NCBI GenBank assembly: GCA_019316985.1
Contig: CP079215.1
Location: forward strand, 248,001 to 312,000
Length of the DNA stretch: 64,000 nucleotides
Direction: 5' to 3'
From: Paraniabella defluvii
GTDB lineage: Bacteria > Bacteroidota > Bacteroidia > Chitinophagales > Chitinophagaceae
The translations under genes and the position numbers were made by a program. The notes beneath the pieces are model-generated. The model was not told where the DNA came from. It saw only the letters and a list, made by a program, of their open reading frames with translations, and ran no database searches. Positions 50,772 to 62,161 of the stretch are shown one piece after another; position 1 is the stretch's first letter, and the number at the start of each line of letters is the position of its first letter.

Positions 50772-52326
50772 TTACTCCCAATAGTTATTCAAAGTCATTT
50801 CAGGATTGTTTATCAAAGCCGATCGGTCAATAGGCCAGGTCCATGCGCCCGCCTTGAATTGTTCCACTGTAGCGTGATAACAATACCTATAGGAAACATC
50901 AATAATTCTGCGGCTTCTTACACAATCGAACCAGTAATGCCCCTCGCCAATAAATTCACGGGCACGCTCTAAGAATATCTGTTCTTTCAGTTCGTTTCCT
51001 GTTTGAGTAAGGGGGCTGCTTTGGCACGTTCTCTTATTGCCCCTACCGTTGCTCTTGCGGCACCTTCATTACCTAATTCAGCATACGCTTCGGCCTGCAT
51101 TAAAAAAATATCCGCGTACCTGTAAATGCACTGTGTGGCGTCATTACGGTCGTTAAAATCAATCGAGTTCGGATCGGCTGTTACCAAAAATTTTTTCATC
51201 TGGAAGGTTCTGTTGGCATTATAAACAGTAGCCGGGTTAAACCACAACTGTAAACGCTGATCAGCTTCTCCCTCAGGGTATAAAGCCCTCATAAAATCAG
51301 CAGTATAGCTCATATACGGTATGCTGGCTGTTGTAGGGTTGAGCGGATCATACTTCACCTGGTCGAAAAAGTCGCTCCAGCCGAAACGCTCACCATAGTT
51401 ACGATTTTGAGGAATACCAAAAGATTCTCTTTGCTTCGCCCTTTAAATATTTCAATATAGTTCTCTATGGGAAGTAATTCATAAGCGCCCCGTTTTCATT
51501 TCTTGCTTCATCGCCCAGTGCAATCACTTCTCTGTAATAAGCTTCGCGATTAGGAGTATCAAAACCAGCCAGCCACATATTCATCTCCATCATCAGGGCA
51601 ATAGCACCTCCTCATACCGCGTATACCCACATAAAACGGGTCGTCGTAGGTCCATGCCATTCCTTTGTAATAAGCCTTCATATCTGCAATACAGTTTTTT
51701 AATACCTGTATCATTGGCGTTCTTTTCAGCGGGTCAGAAAAATATGGCTGGGTATAGTATGCTACATCTCCAAACTGGCGCACCATAAAAAAGTAAGCCA
51801 TGTTTCTGATAAAAACTGCTTCGCCCAGATATGCTGCCTTTAAAGCCGGCGTCATTGCCGGATCAGGCACCCCGGGAATACGATCCACAGCAATATTAGC
51901 AGCCGCTATACACCTGTAATAGCGATCCCATTGGGTGAAACGAACGTGATTGAAAAGCGTGCGCCAGTTGTTACCGCTATAATTAAAATCCACGAAACGA
52001 CGAATATTATTGTTAGCTAGGTCGGCAATATAACCACGGCCCCAATTCAATTCTGTGTTCTCTTTTACCATGCCTCCTCTTAACTCACCCGCAAATGGCA
52101 GATAAGGATACTCTGCACTACCCGCACCGGCCTGCATATTTGTACGTGTGGTAGATTGGCGGAACAGTTCATAATTACCGTTAGTAAAGTTCTCCACATC
52201 CTTCCTCGTTTGCCAGAAGTTATTACCCGACAGATCGCTTGGCGGATCCACGTTCAGAAACTTCTTACATCCGGTTGCTGATGTAATAAAAAAAGCCGCT
52301 ATGAAGAAATAAAATATCTGTTTCAT
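50772..52326 (-). CDS. RagB/SusD-family outer membrane lipoprotein, pair 2 (frameshifted)
   Basis: Start MKQIFYFFIAAFFITSATGC at 52326 with a lipobox and 'KKFLNVDPPSDLSGNNFWQT', a typical SusD N-terminus. TPR-like helices include 'LGEAVFIRNMAYFFMVRQFG'. The C-terminal part has 'YRYADIFLMQAEAYAELGNE' and 'LERAREFIGEGHYWFDCVRS', ending 'NPEMTLNNYWE'. Breaks lie near 51600, 51440 and 51000. About 519 aa. Binds the ligand and hands it to the SusC pore encoded just upstream (17-nt gap). Confidence 0.9.
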
Positions 52327-52343
52327 GATGTACATCATTAGTT

Positions 52344-55300
52344 TTAGAATTGAACATTAAGTGACATGGAGAAGGTGCGGGCATTGGGATAACCGTTCGA
52401 ATTGTCACGCCCTAACGCAGAAACCAACTCAGGATCAGGGCCTGTATACCGAGAAAAGGTATACACGTTAGCCGCTGTAAATGCCAGACGGGCCTGGCTC
52501 ATGCCAAATCGTTTTATCATGTTTTTCTCGAAATTGTAAGAAAGTGTTATCTGTCCAATTTTCCAGTAAGAGCCATCTTCCAGGAATAAAGACTGATTAG
52601 TGCGGAAAGGTTGCAATACACCGGCTCTTCTGAAATCAAAAGGATTAGGGTATACTGCACCTACTGTTCCACTATTACTTCCAACTGCATCGGGCTTCCA
52701 GTAATTATAATTTTCAATCGGGGTAAAGCGGTTCCACCAAAAATATTATTGCTGAAATTTGCCAGATCGCTCGCAGAAGCTGCGTTCAATACATCCCTAA
52801 TCAGTGTATAGTTCACCTGCGTAATCAGCATAAAGCCGTTCCATTGAACGTTGGATACTATACCACCAGTTGCCCTTGGAAATGGATTACCCAAGGGCAA
52901 CATATCCCTGTCATCGATAACATAATCGCCATTAACGTCTACCCATTTAGGATCTCCGCCCTGGAAGTAAAAGCTTTGGTTACCTAATTGCTGACGCAAG
53001 CCGGTGGCAGGGGTTAACCGGAACATCAGTCAAGCTTGAATATACACCTCGGTTATAATATAGTAAAGGAGACAGATCGCGACCAATTCTATATACTACA
53101 GGAATACTGGTTCCATTATCAACTACATTAAATACATATTCGCGTACACACCCCGGAAGACGGGTTACTACTCTTCTGTTTAAAGCACCAGTACCCACTA
53201 ATGTCCATTGTACCGGATTTTCATTTTTAAATACCCTAACCGTAAGTGTAAGCTCATGCCCGTATTTGGCTGTACTTACTTCGTTTGATGCCAGGTTTCT
53301 AAAGCCGCTGGTATTAGGCAGTGGAATAATCTGAGGTTCGTTGTCGTTAGTTTCATAGTAAGTATCATAGTTAATCTCCAGCCTGTTCTGGTCAAATAAA
53401 CCCAGCTCTACCCCGAAATTGGTGGAAGTTTTCGTGTAGGGAAGAAAATTGGTGTTAGGAACGCGGTCCAGGTCAATAAACACAGTTGGGTTATTATTAT
53501 ACTGCTGCCCTACTACGTAACGACCATATACATCAAAAATACTACCGGTAGGAGTAATATTCTTTCCCCAGCTCCTCTAAAGGCACCGAATTTAATAAAC
53601 TCTAAATTATTGGTAACGAACTTTTCGCGGCCAAAATTCCAACGGGCACTGATAGCTGGGTTTACAGTATAACCGGCATTGGCACCGTTAGTAGAAGTAG
53701 CATCTCTCCGGTAGTTAAAATCCAAAACGTATTTAGTGTCCCAGTTAAGAGTAGCATAACCGCCAAAGCCATGTAATCTTTTATCGTACAAATTGTTTAG
53801 TACTCCTCCTCTCGACAGTTGAGGATTATAGCCTATAGGACCTTCTATATCATCATTAGGAAAGCCCGATAAGATGCTGCGATTTGCACGAAGTCCTTCT
53901 GCACTTATCTCACTGAACCCACCCGCAGAAATCTGGAAAACATCTTTCACCATCTGCACAAAGTCAAGGCTGGAACGGTTATTTAATACATAGCGCCTGT
54001 CGTACTGTGTAGTACCCTGGGCATTGTTATTATTAATGTAGGAAGGAACAAATACATCTTCTGTACCTGAATTAAAGTTATAACTAAAGTTATTTCTGGC
54101 AGTAAGGCCTTTTATAAACTGCCACTGTATATCAAGCGATCCTAATATATTGGCAGATTTATTATTACTTCGAATGGCATCAAAATTAAACACCGAACCA
54201 GCGCCGGAGTAAATGGAAGCCGGCAACAACGATGAAGACCTAACCGCACTATTCAGCTCATCCTGCGTTAAGTTAGCGCCGCTACCCGCCTGCCGTTGCC
54301 CCAATGCCCCTGTAAATTGATCAACGCTCTGAAAGATTCGGAAGGCTGATACTGCGCATTCATACTTAGAGTATAGCGTTTAAATCCGGTATTTTGAATA
54401 ATACCATCCTGGGAAAAATAGTTCAGGTTGGTTTTATAGTTAAAGGTTCTATCCTCCATATACCTGCACGGTATGTGTTTGGTTGAATGTAGTGCGATAA
54501 AACAGATCCTGCCAGTTGGTTGAATTGTTATAATAAGGATTCAAACTGTCTGATAGGGAGTATTAATATTGATCAGGGCCATAGCCGAAGCTAAAGAGGA
54601 GTCATATTGCAGGATCGCGTTAACACGCCTCATCCGCTCTTCTAAACCTCCCACCACATTACGCAACTTCGGAGGCGTGTTTAAGAAAAACTGGCCACTG
54701 TATTGTACAATCGGAGTTTTAGAAAGTCCACGCTTTGTAGTAATAATGATCACACCATAAGCGGCACGCGAACCATATTGAGCTGTTGCTGAAGCATCGC
54801 GCAGTACATCAATTTTCTGGATATCTTCTGGCGGTATCAACGCGATAGGGCTAATACCAGGTCCACTGCTCTGAAAGCCGTAGTCATATCCCGAGTTGAC
54901 ATCGATAGGTACACCATCCACCACAAATAAAGGAGAGGTTGGCGTTAGAAACCCATCTGCACTTACATTAATACTGGAAGAACCACGCAGGTTAATTGTA
55001 CCCATACCGCCCCGGAGAACCATTATTATTCTGTACGTCAAGACCAGCAACCTTACCTTGCAATAATTCCACAACATTCGATACAGGCACATCCTGCAAA
55101 GCTTTTCCACTAACCGACGCACTCGACCCCGTAGCTACATCCCTGGTTTTATTACGATAACCTTCTACCCTTATCTCCTGCATAGATCCTCCCGCGCTTT
55201 GTTCTAATAAAATCTCCAGCGTGCTATCAGCAGATGTAACAACATGGGTATAAGGAGTGTAACCTGTATGTGTAAATACCAGGCTGCTTCCCAAAGACAG

Positions 55301-55537
55301 GTTGAAGCTAAAGCTACCGTTCTCATCGGTTATCCCGATAGCTTTGGGAGGCTTGCCCGAGGATATGGTAACATTGGCTTTACCAGTATGAAGATCTTTA
55401 TCTAATACGCGTCCTTTCACTCTAACCCGAATGCTATCCTGAGCGCCGGCACTATTCCACAGGCCTGTAACCAATATAAATAAAAATGTCAGATAAGGTA
55501 ATCTCATTTCACTCAATTTTGACTTTAATAAATTCAT
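52344..55537 (-). CDS. SusC/RagA-family TonB-linked outer membrane transporter, pair 2 (frameshifted)
   Basis: Signal peptide ([19 protein letters not shown]), then a carboxypeptidase-like regulatory domain ('[20 protein letters not shown]'), a plug with '[20 protein letters not shown]', '[20 protein letters not shown]' and '[20 protein letters not shown]', and a long beta-barrel to '[15 protein letters not shown]'. At least six single-base breaks. About 1065 aa. TonB-driven importer acting with the SusD that follows. Its start lies 9 nt after the DUF5007-like gene, so it is co-transcribed with pair 1. Confidence 0.92.
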
Positions 55538-55546
55538 AGCCCTTGT

Positions 55547-56577
55547 TTAGATATCATCAGAGGTTTTAGGCACATCGGTTTTGAAAGCAAATACTATTTC
55601 CCAGTCGCCCGGATCGAATATGGCAAAATTCAACCCGAACACAGAGTTAATCCTGGCTCCTCCGAAACCGATGCGGGAGTAAGTAAACCGAACTGCTGCT
55701 GTAGTGGTACTGCCCGCAGTATATTTAGTGGGCGTATTGGTAAGCGGAATAGGATACGCTACATTGTACTTAACATACGTATCTGTCTTCTGCATATCAA
55801 AGCCATGCACGAGATTGGCCCAGTCTGTAGTGTTGAAAATTGAAGGATTCAAAGGACGAAACAAAGTATCAAGAAACCGGAAAGTCAATGTATTACCTGT
55901 AGACGGTTGTATCTTCCTGATATAAACATCTACATCACCAGAACCCAGGAACGACGATCATCTTTGGCGCCCACGATATTGCTTATTACAGAAATCCCGA
56001 AATTTTCCCTGATGGGCTGGCCGGTTAATGCATTGATATTAGTAGGTATAGTTGGGCTTTCACGCAGCGGTTTTAATTTCAGATTTCGGAAAAATCTGCG
56101 TCCCCGGAGTTACTTAGTTCAACATCGAATAAATAACCTGAATCTGGTTGAGGTTGAATGAAATTGGACCTGCCTGCAGCCCAGAAGGTGATATTACCGG
56201 TATGAGGGCTCATCTCCAGAATGGGATGGTACTCTATTACTCTTTTGCCTCTATTTCTGCCAAAGAAGTTTCAAGACCGGTATATGCTTCTTTCCAAACT
56301 TTTACCGGAAAGGCCTCAGTAAGTTCGGGAGCATCTTCGCCTGTAACCCTACGTACATTTACAATTTTGAAATCAGCGGGGAAGGTTGTACTACCTTTAA
56401 AAAAGTTATTGGTGAAGTAGGTAGTACGGCCCAGATACGGCTCATACAAATCAATTGTAAACTGCGAATCTGCACCTATGGTATTACGCTCCTGTGGCAG
56501 GTATTTTTGCAGGCTACTGCCGACGCAAGAAATAAAACAAGCACATAGCACGCTTTTCTGCTGAAAATACGGTTCAT
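55547..56577 (-). CDS. DUF5007-like lipoprotein (frameshifted)
   Basis: Start MNRIFSRKACYVLVLFLASA at 56577 followed by a lipobox Cys and, after repair, 'KYLPQERNTIGADSQFTIDL', 'YLGRTTYFTNNFFKGSTTFP' and 'FKIVNVRRVTGEDAPELTEA'. The C-terminal part has 'FDPGDWEIVFAFKTDVPKTS'. Breaks lie near 56530, 56235, 56100 and 55935. About 343 aa, beta-rich. Family naming rests on pattern and on its usual place next to fasciclin and SusC/D genes; function is unknown, possibly a surface glycan-binding protein. Confidence 0.6.
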
Positions 56578-56622
56578 ATTTTTGATATAATTATTCATGT
56601 AATGGAAAATAACAGTAGGGTT

Positions 56623-57327
56623 TTAGTTAATAGCGGGTCTGTTCAACGCTCTGATAAGATCGTTACCGAAGCCGAAGTTGTGACCTACATCTAAAACATG
56701 CACCACCGCGTTTCTTGTTTTAATATCCACTGTATTAGTATATACTCTAATCCAGTTAACGGTAAATACCGATCCGCGTGTGTCACTGAATAAGATCGCC
56801 TTGGGACCACCTCCTAAATATCCTGAAGCGTTGGTAGTTTCATATTGCAGATGCATATCGTATCCAAATTTCATCGAAGGGAATTTTAAACCATCAGCCC
56901 TGCTTGCTAACTCGTCTGTAGTGATTTGTCCCGGAATAATGTATTTGCTAAAGAAAGTATCCAGCACATTTAAATTCATGGTGCTGAAAGACACCGGAGG
57001 AAGACTTGGAACGGAATCCCTGCGTGCATTGTTGATATTTTGTAAGGCGATGGCATAGGAACGATTACTGGTGGCAAATACAGTATACTTGCCCGATCTT
57101 AAAGAATCCGCAGCACCAGGTATCCTGTTAATCACCAAAAGCATTGAATCATATACGCCAGGCTTCGACTGCAAATAAGATAAAGCATCTCCATCATAAA
57201 CTGCAGCATTATTCTTATAATTTACATAAGGACTATCATCTTTCTCACATGCCTGAAGAATTGCAACTATACCTAACAGTATAATAAACTGTTTAAGTAA
57301 ATTCTTGGTTCCAAATTTATTTCTCAT
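56623..57327 (-). CDS. Fasciclin-like lipoprotein, copy 1
   Basis: Intact, 234 aa. Lipobox LQAC at residue 27 followed by EKDD. 'DALSYLQSKPGVYDSMLLVI' and 'LRSGKYTVFATSNRSYAIAL' form a fasciclin-type first block, and 'NAVVHVLDVGHNFGFGNDLI' the second (compare 'GxxHVLD' in the family). Same length and order as copy 2, suggesting the SusC/D-fasciclin unit was duplicated. Predicted at the outer membrane facing out. Ligand unknown. Confidence 0.8.
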   Translation of the reverse strand: MRNKFGTKNLLKQFIILLGIVAILQACEKDDSPYVNYKNNAAVYDGDALSYLQSKPGVYDSMLLVINRIPGAADSLRSGKYTVFATSNRSYAIALQNINNARRDSVPSLPPVSFSTMNLNVLDTFFSKYIIPGQITTDELASRADGLKFPSMKFGYDMHLQYETTNASGYLGGGPKAILFSDTRGSVFTVNWIRVYTNTVDIKTRNAVVHVLDVGHNFGFGNDLIRALNRPAIN

Positions 57328-57364
57328 AATATAGTAATCTTATTGATGCAAACTTTATGAATGA

Positions 57365-58918
57365 TTATTTCCAATAGCTGTTCTGCTGAATGTTCGGATT
57401 TCTGTTCAGCACGTCCTGCGCAATGGGCCAGTAAATACCTTCTCTGTCAATCAGCGTATTAAAAGCAGCGTTATCTCTTTTCAGTTTATTATATCGTACC
57501 AGGTCAAACCATCTCCAGCCTTCGCCCAGCAATTCTCTTCTTCTTTCGGCAAAAATTTCCTTAAGTAAATCGAGGTTCGGTGTATAATTAAGTCCTGCAA
57601 TACCACGATTGGAACGTATTGCATTTAACTTTTGGATCGCTTCTTCTCCGCGGCCTAATACAGTTAAAGCTTCTGCATTTAAGAGTGTAAGTTCTTCTAA
57701 CCTGGTAAAAACAATCGAAGAGTTGTATTTGGCAAAGGTTCCGTCGCCTCCACCTCCATCAACTACTCGTATCTTTTTAAATACCGGAATTGCCGAAGAG
57801 TAGTTTTCAAAATAAGCCTCAGTAGCCAAACCATTTAGAGGATTAAACCCGAAACGCTGATCATTTCCGTTGCTACGGGGGAATAATACGGCTATACTAT
57901 CCTTGTTAACATAAATATCGGGTAGCTGCTTAGACATAGGGAATGCAGTGGTGTTTGCCAGCGTTAACTGCTCTAAATGGCCAGATGTTGTAGACTCTCC
58001 GCGTTCGTAAATAAAGTTGAAACCGATCATTTGGTTCCAGCTTACATTGGAGGTATTGAACAGGAACAATTCACCAACTAATTGTGCCGTAGTAACTGTT
58101 GTTAAGCGTGCACGTGCAGCATTATCAAGAACAAACTGGCTATATACCGCTACGTTAATATAATCACCTTGTAAAGCCGCAATATGCGCTAAAATAGCAT
58201 AGGCTGACAGCCTGCCCAGCAAAGTATTTTTCCAATCTGCAGCAGCCTTTCCATAGTAGTTAGGAGGATAGACCAAATCTGCGTCAACTGTAGAATACTG
58301 GTAAGGTAAGCGATTCGCTACATCCAGTAACTCGTTCTTAGCAAAACCAAGCACTGCATCTTTATTGGTACGGCCCAGGTTTTCAAAATTCCCTTCCCCG
58401 GTACCGGTAATCAAAGGAACATCTCCCCAGGTTCTTACCAGCATGTAATAGGCAAAAGCCCTTACAGCCCGCGCCTGCGCTATATCCAGTTTATAGTAAG
58501 ACTGTGTATATCGCGGATCAACCAGGCATCCTTCGGCCCTTTCAATAAATACATTGCAGGCATTAATAATTGCATAAAACCTACGCCAGTTTGTCACTTC
58601 ATTTATTAATGGGAACGAGGCATTCAGGTTACCATCTATTACGGCTTTCAGATCGGGACGGCTAACTGCCTGAAAATCCCCGCCCCTGAGTTCTCCCAGG
58701 ATCCAATATGTATTATTGTCGGCAAGGGCGGAACGAAACAGCCCGTACATGCCTAATAAACCGGCTCTCGCATCTTCGTACTTTGTCCAATGCCCTTCTT
58801 CCGATGCCTGGCGTGTCGAGGAAACATCCAATTGCTTATTGCACGAGCTCGAAATAACAACCGCTACGAATGCAACAACTGCAACAGGCCATTTGTAGAA
58901 ATATCTTTTCATAAACAA
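57365..58918 (-). CDS. RagB/SusD-family outer membrane lipoprotein, pair 1
   Basis: Intact, 517 aa. Lipobox ISSSC then NKQLDVSSTRQASEEGHW. Features: 'ARAVRAFAYYMLVRTWGDVP', a SusD hallmark helix; 'RLEELTLLNAEALTVLGRGE'; and 'FAERRRELLGEGWRWFDLVR', the conserved C-terminal helix. It ends 'NRNPNIQQNSYWK'. It pairs with the SusC encoded just upstream (gap about 37 nt). The ligand cannot be predicted from sequence. Confidence 0.93.
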   Translation of the reverse strand: MFMKRYFYKWPVAVVAFVAVVISSSCNKQLDVSSTRQASEEGHWTKYEDARAGLLGMYGLFRSALADNNTYWILGELRGGDFQAVSRPDLKAVIDGNLNASFPLINEVTNWRRFYAIINACNVFIERAEGCLVDPRYTQSYYKLDIAQARAVRAFAYYMLVRTWGDVPLITGTGEGNFENLGRTNKDAVLGFAKNELLDVANRLPYQYSTVDADLVYPPNYYGKAAADWKNTLLGRLSAYAILAHIAALQGDYINVAVYSQFVLDNAARARLTTVTTAQLVGELFLFNTSNVSWNQMIGFNFIYERGESTTSGHLEQLTLANTTAFPMSKQLPDIYVNKDSIAVLFPRSNGNDQRFGFNPLNGLATEAYFENYSSAIPVFKKIRVVDGGGGDGTFAKYNSSIVFTRLEELTLLNAEALTVLGRGEEAIQKLNAIRSNRGIAGLNYTPNLDLLKEIFAERRRELLGEGWRWFDLVRYNKLKRDNAAFNTLIDREGIYWPIAQDVLNRNPNIQQNSYWK

Positions 58919-58955
58919 TTCTTAGATGATAGTATTTTAAAAAATGTACCCGGGG

Positions 58956-61926
58956 TTAGAAACCGATTCTAACTCCAAGAATTAAAGATTTCGGGTTTAA
59001 CAAACCGTAACCGTTATAAATACCGTTATAGTTAACCAGCTCGGGATCATCACCTTTAAATGGAGAGATGGTTAATAAATTGGTACCTGTTACATAAAGT
59101 GTGCAGTTTCTGAAGACTGTTTTGGTACCGCCACGACTTAAATCGTACGCTAAAGACACTGAGCGTAATTTTAAGTAGGATGCATTATCAAGAAACAAAT
59201 CCTGTTCTAACCTGTAAGGAACTACAGGGCTCCAGGGATTATAAACCGGGTAGGTAGATAAGTCCTGTTTTCTTTCCCAGAAAGTAATTTCTTTCACCGA
59301 ATTGATATTATTGTTCACCTCGGTATTAATAAAATCAAGTCTTGACGAAGCATACTGATTTAAGGCATTTCTTTTCAGCGCGAAATAGAATTGAAAGTCC
59401 AGTGAAAATCCTTCGTAATTAAGACTGCTTCCGAAACCGCCGCTCATTCTCGGCATATAGTTTCCTTCCAGCACTTTATCGTCATCATTAATAATATAAT
59501 CTCCATTAATATCCTCCCAGCGAGGGTCGCCTGCTTTTAGTGGTACCCCTTTATAAGTAACCGGTTTGCTGGTAGCAGGATTAATGGCTACTTCGCCATC
59601 GCTATTGTAAACACCATTGTTTTTAATACCCAGAATGCATCTATCGGCTTTCCAACCTCCAAATTAGTATTACCTATTTGCACATTAGTTAACCCATCAG
59701 GCAGTGCAACAAGTTTGTTCTTGTTGTAATTAAAATTGGCTGTAAACAACCAGCTGAGTTTTCGCCTGGATACGGGAAGAATTTGCGCAGCCAAAGAAAA
59801 ATCTACCCCTGTATTGTTTACTTCCAGGCCATTTTTGTAAGCGCCTGTATATCCCCACTCTGCCGCCACCGGAACGGGCAATAACATATCCTTATCAGCC
59901 TTTCTGTACCCGTCAATACCAAAACGCAGGCGATCTTCCAGCAAACCAACGCGTACACCAAGATTTACCTGGTTGGTGTAGGCCCATGGGATGCCGTAAC
60001 CAACCCAGCCAGAACTGTAGGGCCTTGTTAAACCACCGATACCTGAATAAGAACCTAAAGTTGGCTCATCTGTAAACCCAAGATCCACGCGATAAGAAGG
60101 GCCTGAATTAAAACGGTCATCGCTTAATAATTTACCCATATGGGCATAAGAAAGGTTGGTTGAAAAAGAACTTAAGGTTGTGTTTCCCTCTATCATTCTT
60201 TTGAAATCATATTCAATTCCCGCCGAGTAATTGGTGAACCAGCGATTGTCTGCCTGCATATTAGAAGAGCCTTCCCTGCTTACAACAGCGCTCAGTTTCA
60301 ATACTTCATCATGTGTGTATACTGCATTTCCAAAGAATGAAAGTAAGCGTGAATCCATTTTACCCGGAAAATAGTTAACCAGGAACCCTCTTGGTGTGAG
60401 GTAGTCTGCGTCGTTAGCATTACCATTAACCACGTTTATTTTAATAAAGTCGTTGGGTGTATTATTGGCATACGCATAAGCGTATTTATATACGTCTGAT
60501 ACGAAATTCTGGCCGCCCCGGATATTCAGATTTCCTTTTTCTCCCAAATCGAAATCATAACCGATACTGTTCGTTACTACTAACCGCTGATTGTAACCAA
60601 AATAGTTAGAAACAAAGTTGTTGTTTTCAAGCAATGTTCTGGGCCAGAACACATCCCGAATACCTTCATTGTAATCGAAGCCGATACGACCGATGTAGTT
60701 TAATTTCTTAAAAGGAGTAGCGTTAATAGCCAGGTACCCTTGTATTAAATTATTCACATTATCATCGATGGCGCCTGTAGCATAATCCTTATCAAACTGA
60801 AGCAAGTAAGAACTATACAGATTTTTATTAGGTGTAAGCGGGTTGGTGAGATCAGGAATATAACGCTGTTCAGCCAACCTGTCGCGCACGTTCCTGTTCC
60901 TGTCTCTTTCCTGCCGGGTATACCCAATCATACTTGATACCATCATCCATTTTACCGGAGCAACGTTGATATAAAAGGATCCATTATACCTGGTGAAAGC
61001 TGTAGCATCTGCGGGGTTTGCATTTTCTGTCAGGCCCGCAAAAAAACGGAAGTTGGCACGGTCAGATCCCCGCTTATGCTCGCATCAACGTTATAAGTTG
61101 GCGAATATTTATAATACAGGTCCGTCCAGTTAGATGGACCATAGTAATCGGCATTTGTCGAGTCGCGCAAAAATGGAGGATAGTTCAACCTATCATTAAG
61201 GGTACCGTACCGGTTATAAAATGGTTGCCTGAACTTATCCTCAAATGCTGCATTAGTTGCGTACACATTAGGCTTGGCAGCATACCCAAAGTAAGAATTG
61301 ATGGTAATTTCTCTAAAACCCGACCTTGCATTTTTAGTAATAATCCAAATGGCTCCGTTGGCGGCCATTGAACCCAGAGATGCCAACGCTACAGGGTCTT
61401 TAATAACTTCTATAGATTCAATATTATCCTGATTATAAGCCGCCAATAAATTAGTAGCTGGTCCTATACGATTAAAGTCATACTTCTGGATTTCATAAGC
61501 AAACGGGTTATCCTGTGTCAGAGGAATACCATTCACAAAAATGGCCGGTTGCTGATCGAACAATTCTCTTTTACTTAAAAGAGGAGTGGAAATACCTCGC
61601 ACAAAAATATTTTGCTCGGTGCCTGGCTCTCCGCTCGGCTCTTGAACATATACGCCTGCGGCGTTTCCTTTCAGCATCTGCTGAAGGGAAATGTAGGGGT
61701 GCTTTTCGATATACCGCAACGATACTTCATCAATGCCAACACCTCTGAACTTTTCGGCTGTTTTTAAAATAGAAACCCCGTTCGTGGCGGGCGCCAGTAA
61801 AGTGTCTTCAGCCGGAACCCCGGTTGTATCCGCGCGCTGAGCCACTGTTACAACCGAAACACCCATAAAGATCAGTTGAAAAATAAAAATCCGTAACGAA
61901 CCGAAGTCATTAACTAGTCTCATCAA
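58956..61926 (-). CDS. SusC/RagA-family TonB-linked transporter, pair 1, without the usual N-terminal domain (frameshifted)
   Basis: Signal (MMRLVNDFGSLRIFIFQLIF), a short linker, then directly the plug: 'IEKHPYISLQQMLKGNAAGV', 'GTEQNIFVRGISTPLLSKRE' and 'NIESIEVIKDPVALASLGSM'. The barrel ends 'LNPKSLILGVRIGF'. The carboxypeptidase-like regulatory domain present in pair 2 is missing. Breaks near 61025, 60940-60980 and 59480-59630 are repaired by single bases. About 990 aa. First gene of the operon; an inverted repeat lies about 80 nt upstream. Confidence 0.9.
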
Positions 61927-62007
61927 GTTAAAATTTTAGTTTTCCTCTCTTACCAGAGTTGTTAAATTTTACAGATCAGATAGTTTTAACATTTGAAAAA
62001 GGCAAAC

Positions 62008-62035
62008 TTGAACTTCGTTAGAATTATAAGTTCAA
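62008..62035. promoter_or_regulatory. Inverted repeat upstream of the Sus-type operon
   Basis: TTGAACTT (62008-62015) and AAGTTCAA (62028-62035) are perfect 8-bp arms around a 12-nt centre, 82 nt upstream of the first susC. No sigma/anti-sigma or hybrid regulator gene is nearby, so this is the only visible candidate operator. Confidence 0.4.
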
Positions 62036-62161
62036 ATGCTTACTCTATCTGGTCACTGTGTAAATTTATAGACTAAAAAAGCGGAAACTGATGCGCAACC
62101 GTATGCGCAAAATTTAGCAATTTGATAAAGCTATATTAACAATAGGTTCAGCAAAAACGAT

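Noticed and set aside
52344..55537. SusC pair 2 as a decayed pseudogene
   Set aside because: All breaks followed lie in mononucleotide runs, and the plug and barrel motifs are intact, matching the error pattern in essential genes nearby.
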